DNA of 64,000 nucleotides from Ypsolopha sequella. Lineage: Eukaryota; Arthropoda; Insecta; Lepidoptera; Ypsolophidae. The stretch's first letter is position 1; each line of letters opens with the position of its first letter. A program made the position numbers and the translations under genes. The notes under the pieces are model-generated. The model was not told where the DNA came from. It saw only the letters and a list, made by a program, of their open reading frames with translations, and ran no database searches. The DNA is taken from assembly GCA_934047225.1 (NCBI GenBank), contig OW203991.1, positions 7,316,001-7,380,000 on the forward strand, written 5' to 3'. Below are positions 29,701-39,656 of this stretch, one piece after another.

Positions 29701-30647
29701 TGCCCACATCTGTATAGTGTATACTGGGGCATCGTTTTTATGGCGACATTTTAGCACGCTGATAGCCATGTCCTTACTATTTTTGTCAATGATTTGCAAG
29801 TTAATATTTTTATCATATGCACGTGTGTTTGGAAAAGTTGTTTAGTATTAGTTCAGATTAGTTGAGTTCGATTTGATTTAAATATTACCAGTACCATATA
29901 CCAGTATTTTATTCTACAGTAGAAAAGAAGATTTTTTTCTTTCTTTTTTTCTACTATATTCGACTGATGACGACTCCATAGGAGGAGTCGAACTATATCG
30001 TATTTATTTGTTTTTGTTGTATAATAAATAAATAAGTAATCCATTAATAATTAAAAGCCATTCAAAGGTAAATTAAAAAATATATATTTAATTAAGTTAT
30101 ATATTTTTATTATTGCACTCAGAAACACCGCAGCGCGTGCATTACCATTTAGTAAATTCATGCCAATTTAACATACATTTAGATTGATTGTGTAGTTGTT
30201 TACTTTTCACGGCAATATCCGACAGTAAATTGAATATTTACTGTTTTGTCAATAACTGTAGGCATTATGTCTCGGTAGAGAAATTGTTTTACTGTGGAGG
30301 CAGTAGAAATTTCAATGTTTAGAATAACCTTTAAAGACTCGATAGGCAAATAAAAAAAAGAAGTCAAAATAAGTGAGCTCTATAAATACATTGATAAACT
30401 GGAAAGGCGAAACTTACGTAAAATTCATAAAAAAACGTATAGTGTAATAAAAGATTTAATTTAATTTATTTATAAACAAAAATTCACAGCATTACAAAAA
30501 AAATTGACACAAATAATGTTGTTTGCAGATACTGATAAAAGTGTGAAATGGCCCTAAACATTTACATAATATATCGATGCAAAACTAAAAATAGATTAAT
30601 GTATACTCGTTTGTCCATATAAATCTAGTTTTAATCTTAACTATGTG
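29701..30647. other. AT-rich spacer
   Basis: No gene is seen. A short perfect hairpin, CGACTCC-ATAGGA-GGAGTCG, lies near 29968. Confidence 0.4.
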
Positions 30648-30653
30648 TTATAA

Positions 30654-31198
30654 CCAGGGATAGGATAATCGGATCGATATATACCTAAAGTTGGAAAAAT
30701 CCTTGAAAATTTTTGTAGGTGTGGAGTCGAATTCTTAAAATATTATTTGTTTTGATAGTGAAAATTACGGAAATAACGGCATTGCAAAAAACGTTACGAT
30801 GACACTTAATAGACGTTACCGTAAATTTATATAGTTTAGAAATTATACACAATTCCTAAGAAATTTATAAAATGTCAAGCTGATTTATCTATTTGTTTAT
30901 ATTATTTTATTTATGATCGGCTTTCTGTCTTGCCTTTTGCACTGTTTGGCCTAAATAAGCTTGACATTTTAAAAATTTCCTAGGAATTGTATTAAATTCC
31001 TAGGTTTTTTATTTCATTTATTTATTTAGATTTCCGGTAACATATCTATTAAGTATAACATTATCGTAACGTTTTAAGTAATTCCTTAATTCCGGGATTT
31101 TTACGATCAAAATAATATAATAACAAGCCGACTCCACACCTACAAACGTTCTCAGTTTTTCCAACTTTAGATATATATCGATCCGATTATTCTATCCC
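30654..31198. mobile_element. 545-bp TIR element flanked by TTATAA
   Basis: The left end CCAGGGATAGGATAATCGGA and right end GATTATTCTATCCC pair, as do GTAGGTGTGGAGTCG and CGACTCCACACCTAC further in; arms are about 85 bases. A second inner pair (CAATTCCTAAGAAATTT / AAATTTCCTAGGAATTG) surrounds the centre. TTATAA lies directly outside both ends (30648-30653 and 31199-31204), a likely 6-bp target duplication. No coding frame. Confidence 0.75.
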
Positions 31199-31204
31199 TT
31201 ATAA

Positions 31205-32061
31205 TATCAAATATATATGTAATTGATTGAAATAGGCGTTACCTTGCGAAAGTCTATCATTAACTTAGCGGAATATTGCAAAATATGTCCATAATTTTGT
31301 ATTGTATGTTTATGAATAACAAGTAATTTTTGTATTACAATCTATTAACCCTTTCTAAGGCACAGGAAACATTTTTTCCACAAAATTTTTTCTACCCTAA
31401 CTGGCAATATATTTCATATTTATTTTGTTTTTCTTCTTATTTTCAACATAATCGCACTAATTATTAAGACAGTACCAAAATATATTGCAAAATTATTTTT
31501 TTCTGACATTTATTTCTTACTTTAAGTCAATTATGACTTCAATATTTCATGCGAAAACCTTATGCCCGTTAAAGGGTTAATAACTAGGCATTTTACGTGG
31601 ACATTTTACTCTCCCTATTTTTGAAACAGTCGTAATAATGATACAAGCCCCGAAGCTTGAAGATTAGAGCGGAAAAATCTCAAAATGATGGACGTCAGAG
31701 TTAATGGCGTGCGAGAAATTTTCACATCGGCCACACGAAGCGCGGAAATTAAGCGCTTACAGCTGTGTAAGCGCTGAATCGCTGCAGAATGTTAATGCAG
31801 TGAAATTCTTAGCTTAATGAGCACGCGAGCGGGACAGCGCTGCGCGTGAATAAGTAACGTTTAGGTTGTGATTGTACCGGCTTCGTGTCTTATTATAACT
31901 AGGCAGGGAAATGTTTTTTTTTTTTTATTTGTTAAATGTAAATAACAATCAGTTGAGACGATACTCTTGAATATGTGTAGGTTATGCACCTACAAAATAA
32001 AAAAGTATTTATTTAGTCATAGTCATAGTTTCGATAAGAGTAAATTCACGAGTTGTCTTGA
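31205..32061. other. Spacer with a repeat-poor CpG-richer core
   Basis: 31205-31630 is AT-rich. 31640-31870 is less AT-rich, with palindromic words such as AAGCGCTTACAGCTGTGTAAGCGC, shortened here as AAGCGCTTAC/GTAAGCGC near 31750-31775. A poly-T run follows near 31913. No gene. Confidence 0.35.
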
Positions 32062-32215
32062 GACCTGGATAGCTCAGTGGTTAGAGCAATCGCCCGGTAA
32101 GGGAGAGCTCCCGGGTTCGAATCCCGGTTCAGAGCTCCTCACATCCAGATTTACTTTTCTTTCTGCGTTTCTATACTGCAATAATATTTATTAATTTATT
32201 GATTAATTTATTTAG
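32062..32215 (+). mobile_element. tRNA-derived SINE, family S1, with intact Pol III boxes
   Basis: The head looks like a tRNA: A-box TAGCTCAGTGG at 32070-32080 and B-box GGTTCGAATCC at 32114-32124, 34 bases apart. The D and T stems pair, but the acceptor pairs poorly (about five of seven) and the anticodon loop CCGGTAA lacks the invariant U33. The head passes straight into a body (ACTTTTCTTTCTGCGTTTCT...) also found at 13855, 37628, 51066 and 56166. So this is a SINE transcribed by RNA polymerase III, not a functional tRNA. It is the only copy with both promoter boxes. Confidence 0.8.
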
Positions 32216-32260
32216 GTGTTTAGTTGTTCTTTGACGGGGTTCGCAAAAACTGTTTGAAGG

Positions 32261-32583
32261 TTAAGAACCGTTTAGCAGCCACATTGTGAATAACCCGCTT
32301 TTTTCTAATTAATCGAAAGGGAAAAATCAAATTCAAAATTTTCTCGATAATTATCCAACACAACCTTATTTCCTATATTGTGTATTGTGCCATTGCAAAG
32401 TTTCCATTGGAATACTGTTTTAATTTACAGAAGGCAAAGGAAACTTTGCATTGGCAGCATACACAATATTTTTAATATGTTTTTTTTAAATAACTATTGA
32501 GTAAGTTTGGGATTTAAGTGTTCTGTTTTGATTAATTAGAAAAAGTCGGCTTTTTCACAATCCGGCTGCTAAACGGCTTTTAA
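32261..32583. mobile_element. TTAA-ended TIR element, family B, copy 3
   Basis: TTAAGAACCGTTTAGCAGCC at the left and GGCTGCTAAACGGCTTTTAA at the right; the interior matches 12203-12558 with small gaps. Its right TTAA (32580-32583) is also the left TTAA of the next element. Confidence 0.75.
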
Positions 32584-33475
32584 ACGTCAGTCGTTCGGTA
32601 CAAAGTGCACAACTTATCTTTGTTTTACTTGTTTTGAAATTAATAGTGAAAAAGATAGCCTGTGGCAATTCACGCCCATAGATTAGTATAAGTTAAGTTT
32701 ATAAATCAACAGTTTGACATAACATACAAAATTGGTCACGATTTTTTCCAAACAAGCTCGAAATGCTGTTTTATGTTTGTTTCAACAAAACCATGGCTAA
32801 TTGTGCATTAAATTTCAAGCTGTTGATTCATAAACCTAACTTATACCGAGTTATTGGCGTGGGTTGCCATATTTTTTCTACTACGTTTATGAAAAAGTTC
32901 CATTTAATCGAACTTTCCGGGCCCCGTTGCGGAATGACTATCAGGTCAGTTTGAAATGAAATGAAATTGTTTGCAAAATTTGGTCCTTTTTGACGTTTGT
33001 CTTCATTGCATTCTAAATTAGGTTCTTTTTGACGTGCTTAGTTTGTCTTTACAATCGAAATTCCTTGCGTTCCGATTCACGACATAATCGATTATATCGC
33101 GTCTGACACTCTTTTTTCGCAAAATGATACTGCCCACAAATAAAAGGTGCCGGCCAAAGCCTGAAAAAAAAAACCACGCCGCGATTTTCAAAGTCATAAA
33201 GTACATTAAATTTGAAAGGAAAAATAAAATTTTTAAATACATAAGCCAGATAGTAGAAAAAGTATCGTTCGCAACGAGTAAAAATGGGTTTTCTTACCCT
33301 CGGAATGTAAGCTTTCGACGTTCGCCTTCGGCGCACGTCGAAACTAGCGTCATTCCTCATGTAAGAAAATCCCCCATTTTATACTCGTCACGAAATATAC
33401 TATTTCTTTCTTAACTTCTTAACAAGAAAAACAAAGTTAAGTTGTGCACTTTGTACCGAACGACTGACGTTCAAT
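32580..33475. mobile_element. About 890-bp TIR element, family N
   Basis: TTAAACGTCAGTCGTTCGGT at the left pairs with ACCGAACGACTGACGTTCAA at the right; arms run about 50 bases (GTACAAAGTGCACAACTT / AAGTTGTGCACTTTGTAC). Two smaller inverted pairs are inside: about 32670-32870, and CGAGTAAAAATGGGTTTTCT near 33277 with its partner near 33360-33385. TTAA on the left and TCAA on the right fit a TTAA target with one change. Three overlapping frames of 74-103 codons (33018-33414) have no recognisable product. Confidence 0.65.
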
Positions 33476-33641
33476 CAATTTGTCACCAATCGTATTCGGT
33501 TAGCCTGTAAAGATTGTGTAGTATAAAACGTAAATGAATACAATAAAAAATAAAAATCTTCAGAAACTGAGGCCAATGAGTTGTTTTTTTGACAGAATTT
33601 TGAATGATTTTAATAATACAATCAATCATAATAATAACTAA

Positions 33642-33955
33642 TAATTATAGAATTAAATGAGACTTGAGGATATTTCATGATTTATATAAACAACGGCTCA
33701 CCTCAATACGTGTTATGATCGGGAAAGCCGACCAGTTTCAGCAGATTTAGACTGCCTTCATCTGGGCGAGTAAAAACGTTTACGCGACGACGTTACGCCT
33801 CACACTGTGGTGGGCGTGAGTGTGAGGCGTAACGTCGTCGCGTAAACGTCTTTACTCGCCCAGATGAAGGCAGTCTAAATCTGCTGAAACTGGTCGGCTT
33901 TCCCGATCATAACACGTATTGAGGTGAGCCGTTGTTTACATAAATCATAAATAAT
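33642..33955. mobile_element. Foldback element, family F, near-perfect 244-bp hairpin
   Basis: Positions 33691-33934 form a hairpin with arms of about 116 bases and one visible mismatch, around a 12-base GTGGTGGGCGTG loop. It starts CAACGGCTCACCTCAATACG and ends with the exact complement. The AT-rich flanks (ATGAGACTTGAGGAT... and ...AAATCATAA) are also inverted in other copies, so the element is larger than the hairpin. Other copies: 15505, 54328 and a fragment at 5431. Arm identity suggests recent formation or gene conversion. Confidence 0.85.
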
Positions 33956-35276
33956 AATAATGGTATTATACCAAAACAAGGCCCTTTCTTGCACATTTTT
34001 GAAGAGCGAGGCGGTTAACCAAGTATATTTAGGCTTCATTTTAACTAGAGCTTGACGAGATGGGTAAATTGTCACCGACCCAAAGATCCCAGCAAAATAT
34101 TTATCCATACTAATAAATATTTACATAAAACATTTAAAACCCACGGTACTGATCTCATGCTGCCTAATGACTAGTAAACACGGGTCAGCAAAGGAATAGG
34201 GGCTGGAGAGAGGGCCAGGGGGGGTGTCAGAGGGAGGTAGGTTTCACAAAATTCCTCGTAAATGAGCCGTCGATTACTATGTGCGCTTAAATTCGTCTGT
34301 TTGCTCACGGTAGGCATTGACAGGGGCAGATTCAGGCATTGTCGGAAACTTAATCGAACGCTATAGATTTCTTGTAAAATAAAATAAAACCAAATGCCGT
34401 ACTTTTGTTGCCTATCTGACAGAAACATTTTTATTTTTAAATTATTATTCTGAACAAATAATTTATTTTCTTATAAAACACAAAAATAAAAATTTTGAAT
34501 TTTATATTTCGGATCAGTCAGGTCGTTTAGTTTGTAACTTCTATGTGTTTTGGCCTATAAACATATTCAATAGTTTATTTTCAATTTTTTTTGGCATATT
34601 TATATATATATTTATATAGAATAGAATAGAATATAATTTATTGTTGTGTCATAGGTAGGTAAGTAGATCTTAAAAAAAAATATGTGCCGTATGCTCTGCC
34701 GTTAGGCGTACAATTTTTATGCCTTAGTTAACAAAATATACAAAATAATTGATTAATTTAAGATTAATAATAATAATTGTGTCAAACCAAACATACAATT
34801 GAATTACATATATCAAATATTACAAATATATTGCCGTAGTCACAAAAATATGAATAAAGTATGCTGATTTTTATGCTGGATTATCGCAAAAAAAAATTAA
34901 ACATAATAAAATTTAAAATGCAATTTTGTGATTTACAATTGTTTTCATTGTGATATTTCATACTCACTTATTTAACTGTACAAGAAGGCAGATGAACGAA
35001 AGCTGCGCGCACCGGTTCTCCCAAAGAGTCGTGAAGATGATGATGATGAGTCATAATGGCATTGAAAACTTGATCTAATAAAAAACATTAATGATGTTAT
35101 ATTCAACTAACTTTAATTTTATGAAATTACCGCTTATTAATATTATCAATAAATATTTAATTTCTAGTCCTGTTAAAGTCTGAAACATTAAATGCACGCC
35201 TATATGCACGCCAGGATCGCACTTATTTCTCAAAAATTCAGTGAGTTGTCCATTATAAAATATTTTTTTTATTTTT
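33956..35276. other. Spacer, mostly AT-rich
   Basis: No gene is seen. A G/A-rich tract lies at 34196-34232, (GAATA)n and TA-rich sequence at 34600-34640, and (GAT)n at 35035-35048. The region 34640-34760 resembles a retroposon 3' end in reverse, without firm support. Confidence 0.35.
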
Positions 35277-35652
35277 ATTTTGGACAACTCTGAATCCATA
35301 GAATATTAGTAGACTTAATAGTAGGTTAAACTGTATTTTTAGACAATCTATACAACGCCCCGTTGCTGTAATTTTGGACAACTTTGAATCCATAGAATAT
35401 TAGTAGACTTAATAGTAGGTTAAACTGTATTTTAGACAATCTATACAACGCTCCGTTGCTGTAATTTTGGACAACTTTGAATCCATAGAATATTAGTAGA
35501 CTTAATAGTAGGTTAAACTGTATTTTAAGACAATCTATACGCCGCTCCGTTGCTGTAATTTTGAACAACTTTGAATCCATAGAATATTAGTAGACTTAAT
35601 AGTAGGTTAAACTGTATTTTAGACAATCTATACGACGGTCCGTTACTGTTAT
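35277..35652. repeat. Tandem array, 4 units of 93-94 bp
   Basis: Units begin TGGACAACT (TGAACAACT in the last) at 35281, 35375, 35468 and 35562 and share GAATCCATAGAATATTAGTA and the GACAATCTATAC...CCGTTGCTGTAAT part. Differences are few. Minus-strand frames of 76-84 codons repeat the same peptide (YRLSKIQFNLL) and are a by-product. Confidence 0.88.
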
Positions 35653-35791
35653 TTCAAGTCTGGCCCTGTGCTCCACTAATTGATGGGAGTTGTTGTAGGA
35701 TCGTTTTTTACCAAGACCCCGTATAATGGCGCTCTTGCCTGTGAAATATCTTTTCGGGTTTTTGGTCTGTTTTTTCGGCAATACCCTAGCA

Positions 35792-35954
35792 CAGTGGTTC
35801 CCAAACTTAAATGAACCGTGACCCAATTAAAAAACACAGAGATTGACGGCCCACTAAGAATTTGTGACATAAAAAAGATGTGAAAGATATTTATCTTTAA
35901 ATTAGCATAATTTATTAAACCATGTGGTCGTGACCTACACTTTGGGAAATGCTG
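35792..35954. mobile_element. hAT-type MITE, 163 bp
   Basis: It starts CAGTGGTTCCCAAACTTA and ends CACTTTGGGAAATGCTG, imperfect inverses of the well-known hAT terminus CAGTGGTTCCCAAA. Flanks CCCTAGCA (35784-35791) and CCCTAGTA (35955-35962) make an 8-bp duplication with one change. It is older than the element at 6080, judged by its diverged ends. Confidence 0.85.
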
Positions 35955-35962
35955 CCCTAGTA

Positions 35963-36569
35963 GGTTCAGGGCATAGAGTATACTGATGGTTCAGGGGTCG
36001 ATGCTGGATAAACAAAGTAGGTGACTAAACTAAGGTTTGATGGGATCCTCGTTATTGGGTACTCAGAAATGGCTACTATGTTTATTTGTGGTAAAATTAT
36101 TACTTATCACAGCCTGGGACTGTCGCCAGCATACTGGGCACCGAAGCAGCAACATGGAAGCTTTTTTATTTATAAAAAATTTCATTTAATATATATTTTT
36201 AGGATGGTTTAGTATTTAGAATTATTTAGTTTTCATTTTAGGTAAATTTTTTTTGTTATTTAATTATTGAAGTTGTTATTTATTATATTCTGTAATGAAC
36301 TGAATGTGAATAAAACGACCAGATCAAAGTACCTAAGCAGGTAATAATATATTGGTTATAAGAAACATAATAAATTAAATTTCTTGAACAACAAAAACAT
36401 TTTTCTTCAATTCAATTCAATGCCATTTTATCTGGCTTCCAAACATTTTTCTTGTTATCACTTCTCAAGATGACAAAATCAAAAATATAAAAAAGTAACT
36501 AATCCAAAGACAATGTGATGAGCTGGTGGCCAGCAGTTTATCACATATTCAATAGTACTTTTTAATATG
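35963..36569. other. Spacer
   Basis: No gene or recognised element; AT-rich after 36180. Confidence 0.4.
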
Positions 36570-36968
36570 TTTTCAATGCAAGTGCTCGTAAAGGCCCACT
36601 TTTTATGCATCAAAACCGAACAGAAAGTCGATTATTTTGCCCTAGGGCTTTATTATTATTATTTTTGTCAATTTGTTTGCAATGGTTGGCTAACCTGCAG
36701 CTTTTCCTGTATACCATAGATGTTATACTTTTTTTTCCACTGTTTAACGGCTCTGGATACAATCCTTTTGAGCCAATCATAATTTAAAGTTCACAAGATT
36801 ATATTTGTTTTCATTTCCTCACACTATGCATTGAAAAACGTAATATGATACACGGGCGTAAAAGCAATAAATTACTCGGTTACGTTTAAAACACTCGCTA
36901 CGCTCGTGTTTAAAATCGTCCTCGTAATTTATTCCTTTTCGCCCTTGTAGCATAAACTACTATTTTGA
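36570..36968. mobile_element. Family E element, copy 1
   Basis: This about 400-bp repeat runs from TTTTCAATGCAAGTGCTCGT to GTAGCATAAACTACTATTTT. It also occurs at 49108-49508 and, inverted, at 57809-58212. Ends are weakly inverted (ATGCATGTGCTCGTAAAGG against ATGCTACAAGGGCGAAAAGG), and the inner ATGCATTGAAAAAC is the reverse of the left end. The strong similarity of the three copies indicates recent spread. Confidence 0.75.
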
Positions 36969-37074
36969 GTTTAATCCAAAAAAGGCGCATAAGAAAGCTT
37001 GTTTTAATTTATTAGAAATAACTGGGATACATTTATGCACGCCTACCAACTACTATTTATATACGTACCATCTT

Positions 37075-37168
37075 TGGGTTGACTGGTAGAGAATGCTTTA
37101 TGCATTAAGTCCGCCATTTTGTACTTTAATTGTGCAATAAAGAATTTATGATGATGATGATGATTTAT
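37075..37168 (+). mobile_element. LINE 3' tail
   Basis: GGTTGACTGGTAGAGAATGC...AAGTCCGCCATTTTGTAC...TGTGCAATAAAG followed by (GAT)n. This is the typical end of an insect non-LTR element with a trinucleotide tail. No coding part is kept. Confidence 0.6.
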
Positions 37169-37627
37169 AATAATTTTGTTTACCAACATCTACAGATATT
37201 CTGGTTCATTCAAGCAGATATTTAAAAATATCCTGAAGAATTTATCACCATTTCCCAGCATTCCCCGCGTAAATAAATATCTATACTGCCTAATATCCCT
37301 TATTTCTCGCCGCGTTCCTTTTTTGCAAAAAGGGAGAAATTTTCACTAACGAGTTTTCTGCGCCGGGAGGAGGGGAGGGTTTGTCCTCCTTTCGCATAAT
37401 TTGTGCCGAAAATTTACATGTGTCGACTTAACGCGCCCTTCCCGCGTGATTGATGATATTTCGGAAATTATATTACGGGGCCAGCGGAAAAGAGCCCTTA
37501 GCATCAAGCCGTTGTGTTACAACTCCGGATATATAATATAATAGTATATATGGGCTTGAATAATAAAAGGAAGACGCATGAATTTCAAAGCCATATTGTT
37601 TATCATATAAACTTTTGAGATAATAGA
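37169..37627. other. Repeat-poor spacer
   Basis: 37300-37520 is richer in G+C, with GCGCCGGGAGGAGGGGAGGG near 37351 and CGCGCCCTTCCCGCG near 37431. No frame; possibly unique regulatory DNA. Confidence 0.3.
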
Positions 37628-37755
37628 AGAGAATTAACATTATATCATTGCAGTATAGAAACGTAGAAAAAAAAGTAAATCTGGATGTGAGGAGCTCGAG
37701 TGTTCGAGTTTCTTCGCCAAGTGTTCAAACATAGAAATTTATTTCTATCATAGTA
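37628..37755. mobile_element. SINE S1, rearranged (body inverted, tail direct)
   Basis: 37628-37697 is the S1 body and head end on the minus strand (GCAGTATAGAAACGTAGAAA...GGATGTGAGGAGCTC). It is followed directly by the S1 tail on the plus strand (GCCAAGTGTTCAAACATAGA...). The two halves of one family therefore face opposite ways. Confidence 0.55.
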
Positions 37756-37763
37756 AGTATAAT

Positions 37764-37877
37764 GGAAGAGCTTGTATGACTAGACTGATGGACGTAGAAG
37801 AGGCAAAAGAGGTGTGTCTGGATCGTAGCAGATGGAAATCTGTTGTCTCAACCTACCCCTCTGGGAGACAGGCGTGA
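37764..37877 (+). pseudogene. LINE reverse-transcriptase C-terminal remnant (STYPSGRQA type)
   Basis: The frame reads GRACMTRLMDVEEAKEVCLD, then RSRWKSVVSTYPSGRQA and stops at 37875-37877. The ending C-x-D-R-x-x-W-x-x-x-V-S-x-Y-P-S-G is, from memory, the C-terminus of a widespread insect non-LTR element. Only the last 37 codons remain. It directly follows the SINE tail, so the junction is a secondary insertion or a template switch. Confidence 0.6.
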
Positions 37878-37919
37878 GTATATCAGTATATTATTGAAAA
37901 TATCTATCTTCACTACTAT

Positions 37920-38125
37920 TTAAGGTGACTTTTGTTTACATAGCCAAAGTGGTCAGGACCAAAGTTCAATTACCTTTTTTGTGAAAAACGCAAAACAAAA
38001 TTTTGTTAACTAGGAGTTATTCGTATAGGAGCACATTTAGTTTTTCGTATTCTGCAAAAAATGTTAATTGAACCATGGTTTTGACCACTTACCGAGTCTA
38101 CAGTATGAATTTGGCTATGTAAACA
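37920..38125. mobile_element. Foldback element related to family P
   Basis: AAGGTGACTTTTGTTTACAT and AGCCAAAGTGGTCA on the left pair with TGACCACTT and ATGTAAACAGAAATCG on the right. The word CAGTATGAATTTGG near 38100 is shared with P (11574). It is a diverged P-type palindrome. Confidence 0.55.
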
Positions 38126-38154
38126 GAAATCGTTATTTGTTTGTTAATTTGCTA

Positions 38155-38322
38155 GGGCTAATCTCTGAAACTACTCAACTGATATCAATGAAACTTAGCA
38201 TAGAGCTAAATTAAAAGTCTGGAAAGGACACAAAGAATACTGTTTATCCCGGTAAAATACTTCCGCCGAGGGATCTAGATTTTTGCAAAAAGCGGATGAA
38301 ACCGCAAGCAAAAGCTAGTATT
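38155..38322 (-). repeat. Family L repeat
   Basis: On the minus strand it begins TACTAGCTTTTGCTTGCGGT and continues with a GGGATAAACAGTATTCTTTG-like part and an AGTTGAGTAGTTTCAGAGAT end, as at 53703-53905. This is a common lepidopteran repeat by memory; class uncertain. Confidence 0.55.
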
Positions 38323-39419
38323 ATTTACAAAATAATACATTTCTATATGTTTGTTTACATTTAATAAACTGTCTTTGTTTAGCTCCTTAACAATTACAAA
38401 GAATTATTATTATTATTAGAATGCATTGCAAACTAGAAATCAATCAGAAATAAATTTAAAAGCACAAATATTTTTGAAAAAATTCTTCGGGCCAGGATTT
38501 GAACCTGCTACTTCCTGCTTACATGACAGGCATGGTATCTGGAACAACGAATTTTTCCACCATATCTGTACACCGAATTTTTGTAACTACTTGATATACA
38601 AGCTTGTAATGCACATACTGAACGCTCACGAGGGCGTTATGTGATTTCACGCCTTTCTGATTCTGAACAAAAGGTGCTGTTGTCGCTACAATACCTGTTG
38701 CATCAGACAGTTAAGAAATTCACAGTTCTCATTAACTAAGATTATATGTTTTTATTGCGAAATCCATCGCTTCTAAATTTTATTTAAGCTAACTTTGTTA
38801 GTAAAAGCTTTAAGGCGTCTCATTTGTATAATGTGTAAGCACAGCAATATTTTAACCCTAAACTGCCTTAATATCCTAGCAGACCCCTTTCCCGACCATT
38901 ACCCGATGGAAGATGCATACAGCAGATAGTGGGGTCTAAATGCCTCCCGGTTAATACCTTCAATGGGCTCGTTAGGCCCGAAATTAAAAATGACGGTGAT
39001 GCGGCGTTTTCCTTTTTGCTCTGAGGTGATTTTTTAAAAGAATTTTCCGATGGGGGTCTTTATGGCTCCGCTAGGTGTTGGGGGGTTATTGTGTTATGTT
39101 GGGTGTCTTATCTCGTTTTTACCTTTTCTGTTTATTGAGACTTCGTTTAATAAATGTAAAAAGTTTTGCCGATGGTAAATAAATACCTTTGGTAAAGGTA
39201 ATGGCTGCTTAGACATATATTATCTTTTTACAAGTAGTTTACATTACCAATTTACATTTACAGATACCATTATCTACCAATTATTTATTTATTTATCGTA
39301 TGGCATTATACACTGGTTTTTAACTTTTTACTAAAATTTACAACTATTAAAATATTCAATAGCCTCGCTGGAAAGTTTTAGGAAATCTTCGGCTGGTCCA
39401 TCATATCTCGTAATGAGAA
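38323..39419. other. Spacer with a tRNA-like scrap
   Basis: On the minus strand near 38490 is GGTTCAAATCCTGG, a B-box with a T-arm, but no A-box lies at the right distance; probably a SINE remnant. 38870-39080 has mixed composition. No gene. Confidence 0.3.
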
Positions 39420-39656
39420 CAGCGGGCCTATTGTGTATCTCTAGTTGCCTTCTGGACTGGGTGTCTATCATCAAAAACATAGATATACTATCGAATTCCG
39501 ATGTCCTAAGGATATTTTCGCACTTGAAGTGACGACACAGATTGTGAATAGTTCAATACCCACTAAAGGCAATTTTGAAATTTCAGTTTTTAGCTATGTT
39601 TTTGATGATAGGCACCTCGTGCAGTTGGCAACTAAAGATACAGAATAGGGGGGCTG
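39420..39656. mobile_element. Foldback MITE, family D, copy 2
   Basis: CAGCGGGCCTATTGTGTATC at the left and GATACAGAATAGGGGGGCTG at the right. It is almost identical to copy 3 (55466), differing at only a few bases across the 67-codon open frame. Confidence 0.75.

Noticed and set aside
32062..32135. A tRNA gene
   Set aside because: A- and B-boxes are good, but the acceptor stem pairs poorly, the anticodon loop CCGGTAA lacks U33, and the same body follows in other copies. It is a SINE head.
33018..33414. Three overlapping frames of 74-103 codons
   Set aside because: They lie inside TIR element N, on both strands, with no known domain.
35326..35826. Minus-strand frames of 76-84 codons
   Set aside because: They repeat the tandem unit and have no independent start or domain.
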